A DNA stretch of 64,000 bases, taken from positions 3,286,001 to 3,350,000 of the forward strand of contig CAIIXF020000006.1 in the NCBI GenBank assembly GCA_903813345.2, read 5' to 3'. Each line of letters starts with the position of its first letter. Position 1 is the first letter of the stretch. The position numbers were made by a program, and so were the translations under genes. Below the pieces are notes generated by a model. The model did not search any database and was not told the origin of the DNA. It saw only the letters and a list, made by a program, of their open reading frames with translations. This document shows, piece by piece, positions 46,468 through 58,572 of this stretch. This DNA is from Owenia fusiformis (lineage: Eukaryota; Annelida; Polychaeta; Sabellida; Oweniidae).

Positions 46468-46740
46468 AATCAGGGGCGGATCTGGGAACCAACAAGGGAG
46501 GGGGCCAAATTTCAGGTCAGAAAAAAATGTTGGGCTTTTTCATATCTGTGTTGTATCACCATCCATGTCCCAACAATGTCATATCACCATGCCCTATATA
46601 ACAATACATGCCCCACCCATGGCATATCACCATGTCCCGACTCCCAACCATATCATATCACAATTCCCCACCAGATTTTTCTAAATGTTCATGTCATATC
46701 ACCTTCAATGACCCAACCATGTCTTATCATCATGTCCAAA
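46468..46740 (+). repeat. MITE-like end and CATATCACCATG-rich imperfect repeats
   Basis: It starts CAGGGGCGGATCTGGGAACC, a motif recurring at ends of hAT-like MITEs, and continues with irregular copies of CATATCACCATG / CCCAACCATGTC. The matching right end was not found. Confidence 0.5.
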
Positions 46741-47540
46741 CAAACATTTGTCTCTAATAAACACCTGTTCCAAGTGATCACCCGAGTCTAGAGAAACATG
46801 TGCGTAGTAAACACCACTTCTGGGCATAAAACCTATTAACTGCAATGCATTAAGCATATCTTATCAAACACCTTTCTTTCGAGTGAACACCACTTCTGGG
46901 CATAAAACCTATTAACTGCATGCATTAAACATATCTAATCAAACTCCTTTCTTTTGAGTAAACACCACTTCTGGGCATAAAATCTATTGACTGCAATGCA
47001 TTAAACATATCTAATCAAACTCCTTTCTTTCGAGTGAACACCACTTCTGGGCATAAAACCTATTAACTGCAATGCATTAAACATATCTAATCAAACTCCT
47101 TTCTTTCGAGTAAACACCACTTCTGGGCATAAAATCTATTGACTGCAATGCATTAAACATATCTAATCAAACACCTTTCTTTCGAGTGAACACCTGTCTC
47201 CAATGAACACCTGTTCCAAATGATCACCCGAGTCCAGAGAAACATGTGCCTTGTAAACACCACTTCTGGGCATAAGACCTATTGACTGCAATGTACTTAA
47301 TATATCCTATCAAGCACCTTTCTTTCTAGGGAACACTTGTCCCCAATGAACACCTGTTCATAAAGATCACCTGGGTCCAGAGAAACATGTGGCTAGTAAA
47401 TACCAATTCTGGGTATACAACTTATTGATAGCAATGCATCAAACACCTTTCTTTCGAGTGAACACCTGTCTCTAATGAATACCAGTGCCAAGTAATCACC
47501 GGAGTCTAGAGAAACATGTGCCCAAGAAATGAATAGTAAA
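46740..47540 (+). repeat. Satellite with 76-bp and ~144-bp unit forms
   Basis: ACACCACTTCTGGGCATAA recurs at about 46811, 46887, 46962, 47038, 47114 and 47258, with a diverged copy near 47400. The first five are spaced 75-76 bp. Later units are ~142-144 bp because they keep an extra AACACCTGTTCC...AGAGAAACATGTG half. The short units look like deletion derivatives amplified within a longer-unit array. Confidence 0.9.
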
Positions 47541-47645
47541 GGGGGTGACATGTCTAAGAGGTGAACAGTCGTAATTGTGGAACTTCCAGGTAGAGAAAGT
47601 CTGTTTATGTATATTATTTAATACTTTTTTATATTTCAAATTCAG

Positions 47646-50301
47646 GATCTCTTCAATGGCACACCCACAGATGGACAGGACGCGCTTAGTGACATTATTC
47701 GCAGACAAGACGACATGTACGCCGAGCTGTGTCAAGATGCCCAAAGTCTCTCAGAATCAACTCGAACTGAGGATCATCCTAGATCACCTGTCATATTGCA
47801 AAGTGAATAAATAAATTCTTTCTTATAATCATCGAACGCAAATATAAATGTAAACAACTACTATAACATTAATCTCAACATTTAGAAGCATTATTCTTAA
47901 AGGGGTGACTTAGACCTGTCCATGTAAAAACAATATAATTTTTTGTATTCGTCAAAACTCTGTTTATATAGAATATCCTTAACATTTACCAAAATGTGAT
48001 ATTGTTTTAGAAGTGCATAAAAACTGTACTAGGCTACACGTATGCTACATAAACAAGCAGAGGTCTATCAACCTCAATCTCTTAATTACCTTGACTGATA
48101 TTCCGGTCATGATCCTAAAACGATGACCAACCTCACAAACTCGCGCTCGATTTGCTTTAGGGTATCCGTTTCACTTCAACATTAATCTCACTAAGAAATA
48201 TTATTCTTATTTCAGACGTTCTGAAAGAGATGCGTCCTCTTAAAAGAATGGTTGGGTTACTTCGCAATGATATTACCAGCATGAGGGTTGCTATGGGAGC
48301 TGCAAAGAATTTAGATCTGGACAAAAAAACAATAGTAAGGATGTTTAACATTAAGTGTGTCAATGAACATTTTACAGCAATTGACTATATTTTAATATCA
48401 AAATCAGAACCATATAGATGTAGTAATTTTATACAGGTATATGTTTGTTGCAAACTCAAGGGAGACTATCAGTTTTACAAGATGAAATAAGTTTATGATT
48501 TATCTATAATGATATATAAAACTAATTAAGTTTTAATTTTTGCAGGAATCAATAAGATTGCTTGCCAAAGAAAGGTTCGCATCAGATCCATACACTCATC
48601 CCTTGTACATACAGGAAACAATAGTAAGTTCTCAAAAATGTATGGAACCACGAATCTGTACATTAACTATAAAGTTCAAAATATATTTGTATTCTATATG
48701 CTTCCTCACAGGGCTATAATGAAATTGTAAATATTGTAAAGAAATATACTATTTTGAATTAATCCTTTTAACAGTAAAAGTATAAATTAAACAATAAACG
48801 CAACTGCATATATATGTATTTACCCCAAAGATTAATTATCATAAAACAATCATTATTTTATTTACTGGATACACAATGTTTAAATTCAATCATCATCTAC
48901 TAATACAAATGCTTATAACGTAATATTGTTATGCGTTTTACAGGTCAAACTTTAAAATATCCTTGAGGACAGGAGGCGCCAACGTAGATGGAAGAAATCT
49001 AAATGAGGCTGCAAGCGAGTTCCTTACAACTATGCGCAATCTGAAGTCTCGAATTTCAAAAGCAGTAAGTATATAAGTTGTGCACACACACCTGTTAAAA
49101 ATAATATAATAATATACATTATATATATTGGTATATAAAGGAAATTATTACATTACAAAATGTTTAATTTCAGCTGCTGTCGTCAGAGGCTACGGTCAAA
49201 ATTACAATCAATAACTTGGTCCAAAAGACATTGAAGGATGTGTGAGGGGAAACGGGAAAAGGCCGTGTAGTCCTAATCACAGCTTTGGTAAGAATCTGAT
49301 CCACAAAGTCAACCAAAACCTTCACAAAATAGTGTATAGCTGTAGCTATATGTTAAATACTCTGGCCTCTGGTAAATATTGAAAAACAATTCATTATATG
49401 CAAACTGAATTCTTTATTCAAATAGATTATTGTGAAATTTGATTAACCATTACTGTAATTATGAGCACATCTGCGAATCTTCATATAACATATTTTCAGG
49501 TTAATGTTATAACAGCAAAGAGCTTATGGGGGGCAAAGAGCCAAAAAGATGGATCCACAGTGAACTTGGAGAAAAAGCAAAAACAACTTTCATAAGGTAT
49601 GTATTAATTTATCAAATTAATTGATTAATTCAGAATTAGGTTAGATTACCTTATTCCTATGTATACTAAACACTGACAGCATGTTCTCAGCTGCCTCATG
49701 GTATGGATATGATAATAATATTGCATCATCACCATTTATGAAATGAAATACATAAAAAGTACATTCATGTTCTTTAAAAGCTGAGATCATGATCGTGGAA
49801 TAATTGGTTTTGCTAATGAATATCCACGTTTAATGCAAATATGCTGAAGCCTCAAATTAGCTCTTCATTATGTATTATTTCAGGTATAGAGATTCAACAG
49901 CAGAAGAACTCAACGTTTGAATAAAAAGGCACGATGACAGTGATTGCTTGGATGTGAAGGACTTCATCAACATGGATGCCAATGCCAAAGTTCACCTAGG
50001 GGAGCTAGGACACCTGGAAGAGAGACATGGTTCCCACACTTAAGCCAGATTCAAAAGAATCAGACTCTCGGGGGATGAAACCCCGGTTAAGAAGCCAACA
50101 TCATCAGATGTAATCAAAGCACTATATGTTTTGAAGCAGTTTAAATTTGGAAAGGCGGTTCATAATTCCATCTTATCAGTCAAATCTGAAATCAAAACCG
50201 AAGCTGTCTTAGAGAAAATACTTTCTCAGAGGCAAACATCATTGAAAGACCTTTTCAAGCCTATCTACAATGGACTTAGTGTACATAAACAGGTGTCTTG
50301 A
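47646..50301 (+). pseudogene. Multi-exon gene of unknown family with three C-to-T type stops
   Basis: Six plus-strand exons with AG/GT borders: 47646-47802, 48216-48334, 48546-48623, 48944-49064, 49174-49287, 49500-49596, then a terminal exon 49884-50301 ending in TGA. Exons 1-3 join in frame: DLFNGTPTDGQDALSDIIRR, KEMRPLKRMVGLLRNDITS, RLLAKERFASDPYTHPLYIQ. Exon 4 reads FKISLRTGGANVDGRNLNEA only in a shifted phase. Exon 5 has an internal TGA (49243). Exon 6 reads KELMGGKEPKRWIHSELGEK in a shifted phase that joins the last exon (YRDSTAEELNV). The last exon has a TGA at 49918 and a TAA at 50041 before ending in LVSVHKQVS-like residues (NGLSVHKQVS). I do not recognise the family; the protein is charged and helical-looking with no obvious domain. 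Upstream exons are not visible. Confidence 0.55.
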
Positions 50302-50419
50302 CTAGAAACAGTATGTGCACATATTCTTAATATCCACATGCAATAATTGAAAATTGCTTCAAAATAAATGTTGTGAACTGTATCTAACAGTGTATATACA
50401 GTTATAAGTATACTTGAGT

Positions 50420-50425
50420 AATAAA
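50420..50425 (+). terminator. Poly(A) signal AATAAA
   Basis: AATAAA lies about 120 bp after the stop codon at 50299-50301 of the plus-strand pseudogene; another ATAAAT-type candidate lies near 50359. It supports a 3' end for that transcription unit, but single AATAAA words are frequent in AT-rich DNA. Confidence 0.4.
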
Positions 50426-51504
50426 GCAGAGTTGTACATTACATTATTTATCTCTTGTGTTAACTGAATTTAGCTAAAGGGATTTCAAATGACCAAATAT
50501 TCCAAATTAAATTGATTATTCCCTCCTCTCTTTTAGTCTTAATAACTGGTATCTTTATATAATACGGCAAAATGCCACGAAATCAGATCCTTGCTGTAGT
50601 GAACACCTTCCAACAGTGAACATTTTTTCTTGGCAAAAAAATGTTCACTATACACAGGTTTTACTGTATATCAAATGTGAAACAAACATTGAATTTTGAG
50701 CCATTTCTGACACCATACAAAGGGTTTTAATTATAGGCCTTTCTATACAGAATTTTAATATGAAAATATTTTAAAGCGGATAGACCAGATTGTTTTAAAC
50801 TAACGCTTTGCAAATTTAGAACATGGATTCACAAGCTATCTGTTGAAAAGGTAGATATCAATATATATTGAACGCCATCACAGATTTTGCAACTTATATA
50901 ATTAAGACAAATTGGGTGATGAATATCACTTTATCTAGGAATGTTAAGACTTGAGAGCAATTAAGGGAAAAACACATTCCTAAATATTATTATAAAAGAC
51001 CCTTGGCTTTTAAATTTGTATTGTTGAAGAGTTCAGATAAAAAGAAACAATTGTATAGTTTATCTAAATTCATCTCCAAGGGCTTGGACTAATTAATAGA
51101 ATGTGCTCGTGTAGTGAAAGCTTCATCACTCCTGTACATACATCATTTTCATTTGTATGAATATTTTCATCGAAATTGTATTTAAACTTATAATGCAATA
51201 ATTGTATGGTCAGCTTGTTAATGTTAGTTGTGATAACAATTGTACATGTTGTACAATTAATGTATTGTAAAATATAACTTTTATTCTTTGTATTTGTATT
51301 TTGCAAACTCAATATGCCCAAATATGGGCAATGAGGAAATAAACTAAAGTCCAAATGACTCACCTATAGGGAACATTAGGGGGAACTTCAGGCAAAAGGC
51401 TGTCATCATCGGAATGACATTGTCCATCATCCATGGTGACTTTCTTCACAAACTACCTGAAGTTAGAATTGCAAGATCTTTTGAACTACAAACGTACATA
51501 TATA
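50426..51504. other. AT-rich DNA, no gene seen
   Basis: A 97-codon minus-strand frame (51070-51363) is Lys/Asn/Ile-rich with no motif and is considered chance. Confidence 0.45.
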
Positions 51505-52575
51505 CGAGGGTTGTCCCATAAGTCTTGACATTTTTAATATAATTCAAAAAGATTTTAATGAATTTGGCTGAAAGTTGGTTTGTATCAAGATCAATCGATT
51601 ATCTTCAACATGTTATAGTTTCATAACAAAATTAAGAACTTGAGTAACTATTATGGTTGCTATGGTAACCGGGGGAGACGGGGGCTGGGGCAGTCATGAA
51701 ATAGAGTAAAAATGTAAAATGGAACCATGGGAGTATTAGGGATTTTAAAGGATGGTATGCATCTTAAATTGTGAACCATCCGTCAAGATTGACAAAAGCA
51801 CCCTATTCTTTGAAAAATCGTGTGAAATACCTCTGAGACATCATAATAAACTTGCACAATTGCTCAATTTTGGTACAGAGTGACACAGCATTTTGAAAAT
51901 AAAATTGGCAGGGATTTTGTCACCAGCTTTTAAATCTTTGCATGCAGTTGTGCAATACCACCCCTCCTTAGGGCATCCACCTACACAAACAAGAACAGCC
52001 ATGGGAAAGTTAATATAGACAGTGCACTCCCAGTGCACCTCCAATATGGAGGTGGTAGAAGAAGTTAAAACTGGAGATAGCAGCCTGAAGGATGCTCCAA
52101 GAAAGCCATAGAAGTGGGAGGCCAAAATCTATTGACGATCTCATACCACATATTGCAGAGAGTATAAGGGCTGAAAGGAGAAGTTCTTGTAGAAAGATCG
52201 CCCTAGACTTTGATATTAGTAAGAGTACTGCTCACAGAGTGATGAAGAAAGACATTGGGATGTCAAAGGTAGCCCCTAGATTCATCCAACATATTCTGAT
52301 AGAGGAGCAGACAAAAAAAATACAACTTGGGATGTGCTCCAAGATCGTTAATTTTTACGTCATATTTTGTATATTTCATTTTGTTTTCTGCCCCGGGTAC
52401 CCCCGACACTCCATTTTGAATCGTCTGTAACATTGCCAAATGATCTTATTATGCTATGAAACTTTCAGAGATAGTAGAAATATATCCAAGCCACAAAATG
52501 TAAAATTTTTATCATTGTATCTCAAATATTCTATGAATTAGAATAAAAATTTCAAGACTTATGGGACAACCCTCG
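51505..52575 (+). mobile_element. mariner-type transposon, decayed full-length copy
   Basis: A 1071-bp unit whose ends are inverted repeats beginning CGAGGGTTGTCCCATAAGTC and extending about 28 bp with one mismatch. TA flanks both sides (51503-51504 and 52576-52577), as in Tc1/mariner insertion. The interior holds a broken plus-strand transposase. The high terminal conservation suggests a moderately young copy. Confidence 0.85.
52030..52370 (+). pseudogene. mariner transposase, N-terminal HTH fragment
   Basis: Reading gives VVEEVKTGDSSLKDAPRK, a frame break near 52105, then SHRSGRPKSIDDLIPHIAES, IRAERRSSCRKIALDFDISK (second helix-turn-helix), STAHRVMKKDIGMSKVAPRF and ILIEEQTKKIQLGMCSK. The 'RSGRP' hinge between the two HTH motifs and the 'K...A.RF....L..EQ' stretch are typical of mariner transposases. 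The frame then degenerates and the catalytic DD(34)D region is not recognisable in the remaining ~200 bp, so a deletion removed it. Confidence 0.8.
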
Positions 52576-52577
52576 TA

Positions 52578-54544
52578 TGTACACTTTGGTTTTGGCTTCA
52601 AATCTTGTCATTCAAATAACCATTTTATGGGTCAAATATTTGTTAAATGATTGATTGGAGACACTTAAAGATGGCCAATAGTTGAAATAAATGCATCAAG
52701 TTTATGTATCAACTCTATGGTGGATAAAAAAGGAAAATATGATGAGCAAGGGCAAATTCGTTTCGGTCATGTCTGTACTTGTCCTGTTGACAGAAATATT
52801 CTACAACTTCCCAAAATACAAAATAATTCAGTATACACAACAAGAAATGTATTCCTAAATTTGAGAAAGGGAAAATTTATTCCTGAAATGACATAGCAAT
52901 GACAAAGCAATGCAATGACAGCATGAAAATGGTAAGGCTGGATTTTCTATCAGAAAATTCTTGAAATGGTCAATGATCAGAGGAAAGTTCTTAAGTCTAG
53001 CTGTGATATATAATACCATGAAAAACTTTCCATTCACTTGTTCAAATTTCTAAATGTGTATAAAAATGAGGAACTTAATATCCTTTATCTAAAGGATTTC
53101 AGGGGTGGCTCGTTCAAATTCACAGTAACACTTTTACATCACTAGTGCCAAACTTTCCAATGTCTCACTTATGTTGCGTTTTTTAATCACCCGCCGCGAC
53201 GGTGGTTCATTGCGTAATAGATAATGAGATTTCCCTCCAGGTATCAAGAAAAAGAACAAAAAGCAACATAGGGCAAATTATATGGTTGTATGCTTTCAAC
53301 AACAAAAACTCATCCGAGTGCATGAACACTCACATAATTCTTTTGAAAGACATCACAGTTTATTGCAATCAAACTCCTGTTTGATTGCAATAATCAATTA
53401 ATGATTCAACATTATGAGATTACTTGAAAATGGTAATGGTTTTTTCACAAGCAGAAGTAATCACTGCTGACCATTAATCTAAACTAAATAACTGATCTGT
53501 GTACTAAAGGAATCTTTGTTGATTGACTAATCCACCATTAAAATTATTCTGAATATATTTGATATGTAATATTGTCAAGGAATTAGTAAGTTAATGATAT
53601 ATCAAAGTGTGTACTAAACATCAACACAAATAAGTGAAGCAAATAAATGGTGATATTTGATATCTCTGAATTATTTAATATCACAGGACCTGATATTGGA
53701 TTGCACTGCTATGACTCAACAGAACAAAAGAATTGCTTAAATATTCAAAATAAAAAATATCTGACCTACTTTCCAAAAATTGTTTGGCACAAAATTCAAA
53801 TTCATCATGAGCATATGTAGCTGCTAATTTATCAATTATTCAATTAGTTGGAACAGATTCTTTTGCATGTTTTACATTCATAATACATCCAGGAATCTAT
53901 AAAAATTGCAGCCATGTGATAAAATGATATATTTCAGGTTCAGACAGTAACATGAGAAACATGTAAGAATCCAAAGAAAGAGGTTTCGTTGGGCTCATAT
54001 GGCCAAATTATATTAGTGATGGACCAGCATAAAATGGATATGAACATTTCTTTGGATTAATAACTGTTTTAATTTGTGCAAGAATTGTTGATATATGAAA
54101 TAGAAAATCAACCAAATGATACAGTTAAATACCAAAATCATCAAAATGACCAAAACCAACTTGAACAACCATTATAATAATATATGGCTTTCTAAAATAT
54201 CTAAGTTTGGGCTTGTTTTCGTATGACTGGTGGATACTTATATATTTGCCGCTTTGTTCTGGGTTCTGTGACATTCTTTGAGACTCGTGCATACAGATAT
54301 ATAATATAAATAGCAATGCGATTGCAACTTACTTCATTAATGTTACATCATACATTGTTTAATTGAATTGTATCAACTTTCTAACCCTTCCAAATCAGCA
54401 GGGATTAAAACCCAAAACTAAAAATTAGAACATATCATTTGAACATGATAAGTTTCCAATTGAACCTGAGACATAAACCATGTGTCAATCAGTACTAGAT
54501 CTTAATACCAGAAAATATCCTTGAAAATGACAAATTGCATCTAT
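52578..54544. other. AT-rich DNA, no gene seen
   Basis: A segment near 53950-54210 weakly resembles 23490-23700 (shared TTTTAATTTGTGC core). No exon or RNA gene is evident. Confidence 0.45.
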
Positions 54545-54880
54545 CCCACATCATTTGAGACTGAATGCTCCTTTAATCAATAATAGTATCAAGAACTATT
54601 TCTAATGTAATGAGTATTTGCTATCAATTTTTCCATTTTTTTCAACATGTATTATAATGAATTCAGTATGAATGAAATGTCCTGGATTGTGATATTGGCT
54701 CTGGATTGGAGTAGAAGGGTGTGTTAGACATTATTTCTTTTCATGTTAGATAATGGTTTTATGATAAATAGGGTCTATGACAGGTTTAAACTTACGACTT
54801 TGCTTTTCTTGATAGCTTTCTTTACAGCTCATTTCCCTTTGGCACGTGTGCTTTGATACTCAAACTCAACAATTGTACCT
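54545..54880 (+). repeat. Dispersed repeat family R1, copy 2
   Basis: Begins CCCACATCATTTGAGACTGA and retains the order of copy 1 (26640-27090, inverted) through GGATTGTGATATTGGCTC, TTAGACATTATTTCTTTTCA and CCCTTTGGCACGTGTGCTT. Confidence 0.8.
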
Positions 54881-55694
54881 TATTTGTATGAATACTAGTA
54901 GCTACAACTACTTTTGATGTCAAGAAATATTGGTTTTCAATTTATTTGTCAGCATGAAATGTAACAGTAATGGTCTTCAGTATCAATGTAATGTTTGGAG
55001 CTTGATTTCATTATAACTGGATGTACTCTCAGATGTTTCATTCTCTTGCTCTATTTTCCCTAAAACACTCGTGTCTACATATTTTTGCCTTAAAAAGTGT
55101 CACAATGCACATGGTCACCAAATGCCACATGCACACCTGGTAAGCTGATATAGTACCACCAAAGGTGCATTTATATGTATTAGGTGTCGCAAAAAGTGAA
55201 CTGCTTTTTGACAAGTGTTTTCTCAGCAAAGGATAACTCAATTTTTGAAAATTGTTACTGAGTTTATCAACAATGTCTGCAAAATACTAAACTGTCTCAA
55301 CTTATTCTTGAATTGTCAATTTTAGAACAGTATGTCAAAATATCCCATATCATAAAAAAGTCACTAATTTCAGCCTGCATATATGAAGTCTTCAAAGCAG
55401 AAATCCTTGAGAAATTTCTTCCAACGATATCACTGCCCATGACATAATTATTCAATCCTTTAATGCATGTTCAATGTAATGTGTTTCTGTTTATAAGTCT
55501 GTTTACTGTTATATGACTCCACTTCTTGAAATAAATAAATAGACCTGACATTCAGAAAAGCTTTTTTAAAGACTCAATATGGTTAACAAATGCCAACACC
55601 TGATAGCTGGCATAACTGTAATGAAGGCCTCATTGCGCAGCTGTGATATTTGATTTTTTGACATGCTGTTTTGAATTTATCAGTGCTCACATAA

Positions 55695-56952
55695 CATCCC
55701 AGCCTATTGCCAGGTATAGTCAGTCTATACCAAAAGTATACTAAAAGTATACCTTGTTGATGGGTCTATACTGACACCAGACTGATACCATACCAATTAA
55801 TAGGTATATATACTGAATATAGATCTGTAAATAGGTATGAAGATACTGAATATACTGAAAGTATACCTGTTTTACTTATGATTTTCAATAGTATACTGAA
55901 AGCATACCAAACAAACTCTGATAAATACTGAATATACTGAAAGCATACCAGTTTTACTTATGATTTTCAATAGTATACTGAAAGCATACCAAATAAACTC
56001 TGATAAATAATGATTAGACTGAACGTATACCAGTTTTACTTTATCATTTTATAATATAAACGGCAAATGCAAAATTCATGATAAAACTATAAGTCAACAA
56101 TTATTCATATGTAAGTTCTATTTTATGACCATTTGTTTCCACAACCTGTCCTACCAGACTAGGTGGCAGGGGAGCATTCCTGCTCATAATTACATTGAAT
56201 GTTTTATACATTGAAAACACAAAAAAATGAGAGAAAGATATGAAAGATACAGTCATAATAAAATTTAAAAAAGAAATACAGTTAAAATTTGAAAATTAAA
56301 ACTTTGCATCAAAAATACATCATGAATAAAACTTGAATATAGTTAATATAAGAATATTAATTTATTTGTTGTATGTCTTTTAGAAGTCTTCATAATCCTG
56401 CATCTAATTAATTAGATAATGTAATGCTAGAAAATAAGACTGCTATCCAAATTACATGTACTAATTTTTCTCATCTGCAGAATGATTAAAAATTTAAGGT
56501 ATCTCATTGGTAGAGTCATATTCATCCACATCAGTCTACAGACTGACATATTAAGACTGTCAGTATAGACTAAATGTTGACCTATAGGTATATACTGATA
56601 CCATACTGAAAGTATTACCATACTGAAAGTATACCTATATGTATATACTGAATGTATACCTATATGTGTATACTGAATGTATACCCATTGGTATATACTG
56701 AAATTTGAAACCATACTGGTATGTATATACTGAAAGTATACTGAATGTATACCCATTGGTTTATACTGAAAGTATACTGAAACCATACTGGTAGGTCTAA
56801 TTACCATAATTGAAACATACCTGTCAATGGAATCATAACATGGGACATATACTGAAAGTATACTGAAACTAGACTAAAAGTTGACCTGTCAGTATAGACT
56901 GAAAGTATACCTGTCAGTATATACTGACCATACCTGGCAATGGGCTGGGATG
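55695..56952. mobile_element. Fold-back / Harbinger-like MITE with TAA duplication
   Basis: A 1258-bp unit with ends CATCCCAGCCTATTGCCAGG and its inverse (one mismatch in the first 24 bp), flanked by TAA at 55692-55694 and 56953-56955. Both arms are several hundred bp of degenerate TATACTGAAAGTATACC repeats around an ordinary AT-rich core (about 56050-56500). TAA fits the TWA target preference of PIF/Harbinger. No transposase is present. The 126- and 74-codon minus-strand frames only translate the repeats. Confidence 0.75.
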
Positions 56953-57594
56953 TAATAGATCTCATTTTGTATTCATGAGACTCATTACTGATGATACTCT
57001 TAGACCACTTTGAAAAAATGTTCAATATATTTGGTTAATTCATTGCTGAAAAAATAGTTGTGAAAAAGCGGTTCATTTCTTGGTGCACTCAATACAAACA
57101 TAATATGTACAATGACAGTGTTACAATATACCATTTAGATAATAAGCGAATAAAATTACATTGGAATTCTGTATGGATATATTATGGAAGAAACTTGTTC
57201 AATGAATTGATATACATGTATTGTTGATTAGTGGTATATTTTATCTTATAGATTTACTGATGTTATATTGTTAATTGATATATTTAAGTTAAGGATTGTT
57301 TTAAGCTAAGTAAAAAAACTTGAGTATTCTGTATATATATATTTATCTTTTGTGTGTTTCTTATCAAAAATCAATTTAATCTGAACTGTTTTTATAAATT
57401 ACATGTACTGTGATATATAAATCAATATCAATATATCGTGTTGAAATCAAATACTTGTACTCAGTTAGCATTTAAGATTCATGGAAATAATATGAAACTA
57501 GTGAAATTTAAAACTAATTAAAAATACAGACACTTCCCACAGATTCTAACAATGAATAAAATATATATATAAATACTTTATGAACTTTACTTGA

Positions 57595-57775
57595 ATGGTG
57601 GGGGGAAAGGGGGTATTAGACATTGTTTCTTTTCACGTTAGATCATGGTTTTGGGATATATGGGATTTGGTTTTTCTTGACTGGTATGCACTTAGAGTTT
57701 GCTTTTTCTTGCTAAGTTCCATGACAACTTTTGGTTCTTTCACCTTGGCACTCGTGCTTAGACATTTATGTTGTT
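57595..57775 (+). repeat. Dispersed repeat family R1, copy 3 (partial)
   Basis: Starts AATGGTGGGGGGAAAGGGGG and follows copy 1 through TTAGACATTGTTTCTTTTCA, TTTTTCTTGACTGGTATGCA and CACCTTGGCACTCGTGCTTA. The upstream half of the family consensus is missing. The 78-codon frame here parallels that in copy 1 because of the shared sequence. Confidence 0.8.
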
Positions 57776-58397
57776 TTGCAAAACATAATTTTCTTAGGTT
57801 TCCCTTCATTAACTGTAATTTTTGTTTATGACAAATAATATATAAGAAAATATATACTCCAGCTAATTTTAAAAATTCATACTTTATATCATTATACTCA
57901 TAGAGAGCTGTATCTTACCTGTTATGCTGCAATGTTAATTCTCTTTGTATACGATTCCTTATATGATTCTTAACATTTTCCTTGCAATTATTCACATATC
58001 ATAAATGTCCTGCTATAAAAGTGAATGAGTATAGCATGTCCTTGCATTCCTCCTCTCCACAAAGATCAATCATGCAATTCAACGATGTTGTATGTGCTAT
58101 ATGATCTGATTTCCTGACTTCCCTTGTTAACATCACAATAAACCAGTTTTATGTTGAATTTGATTGTATGATCGATTAAACATGTAATTTCCAAGTTAGG
58201 GGTTGTATTGTAAAATGGAATGTTTGAAGCATTTTTCAAAAAGCCAGTGATTTCATTACAACATTTTATTTTCTAAAATAAATTGAGATATCTGATCATA
58301 TGTGGAAGTCATTAACAAGTTTATTAGAATTAAAAAGGGAACGTCCATTTTTGGTCTTTCTTTTCTTGTGTTGTCTGATTTAGATGACAGAGTTTGA
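57776..58397. other. AT-rich DNA, no gene seen
   Basis: No feature recognised. Confidence 0.45.
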
Positions 58398-58572
58398 GGG
58401 TCCAAAACCATCTTATCATTTAACTAATTGTAGGATGTAAAACCTTTGTATTATTTAACTAATTGTAGGGTACAAGACCTTCTTATCATGTAACTTATTG
58501 TAGGATGCGAAACCTTCATATCATTTTACTAATTGTAGGGTGTTGCAAAACCTTCTTATCATTTTAGCACTT
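58398..58572 (+). repeat. 35-bp minisatellite, about 5 units
   Basis: AATTGTAGG landmarks occur near 58426, 58461, 58496 and 58531, each preceded by an imperfect AAACCTTCTTATCATTTAACT. Confidence 0.85.

Noticed and set aside
51841-52125. 94-codon minus-strand frame
   Set aside because: Antisense shadow of the decayed mariner interior.
56427-57025. Minus-strand frames of 126 and 74 codons with VYFQYxxx repeats
   Set aside because: They only translate the TATACTGAAAGTATACC arrays of the fold-back element.
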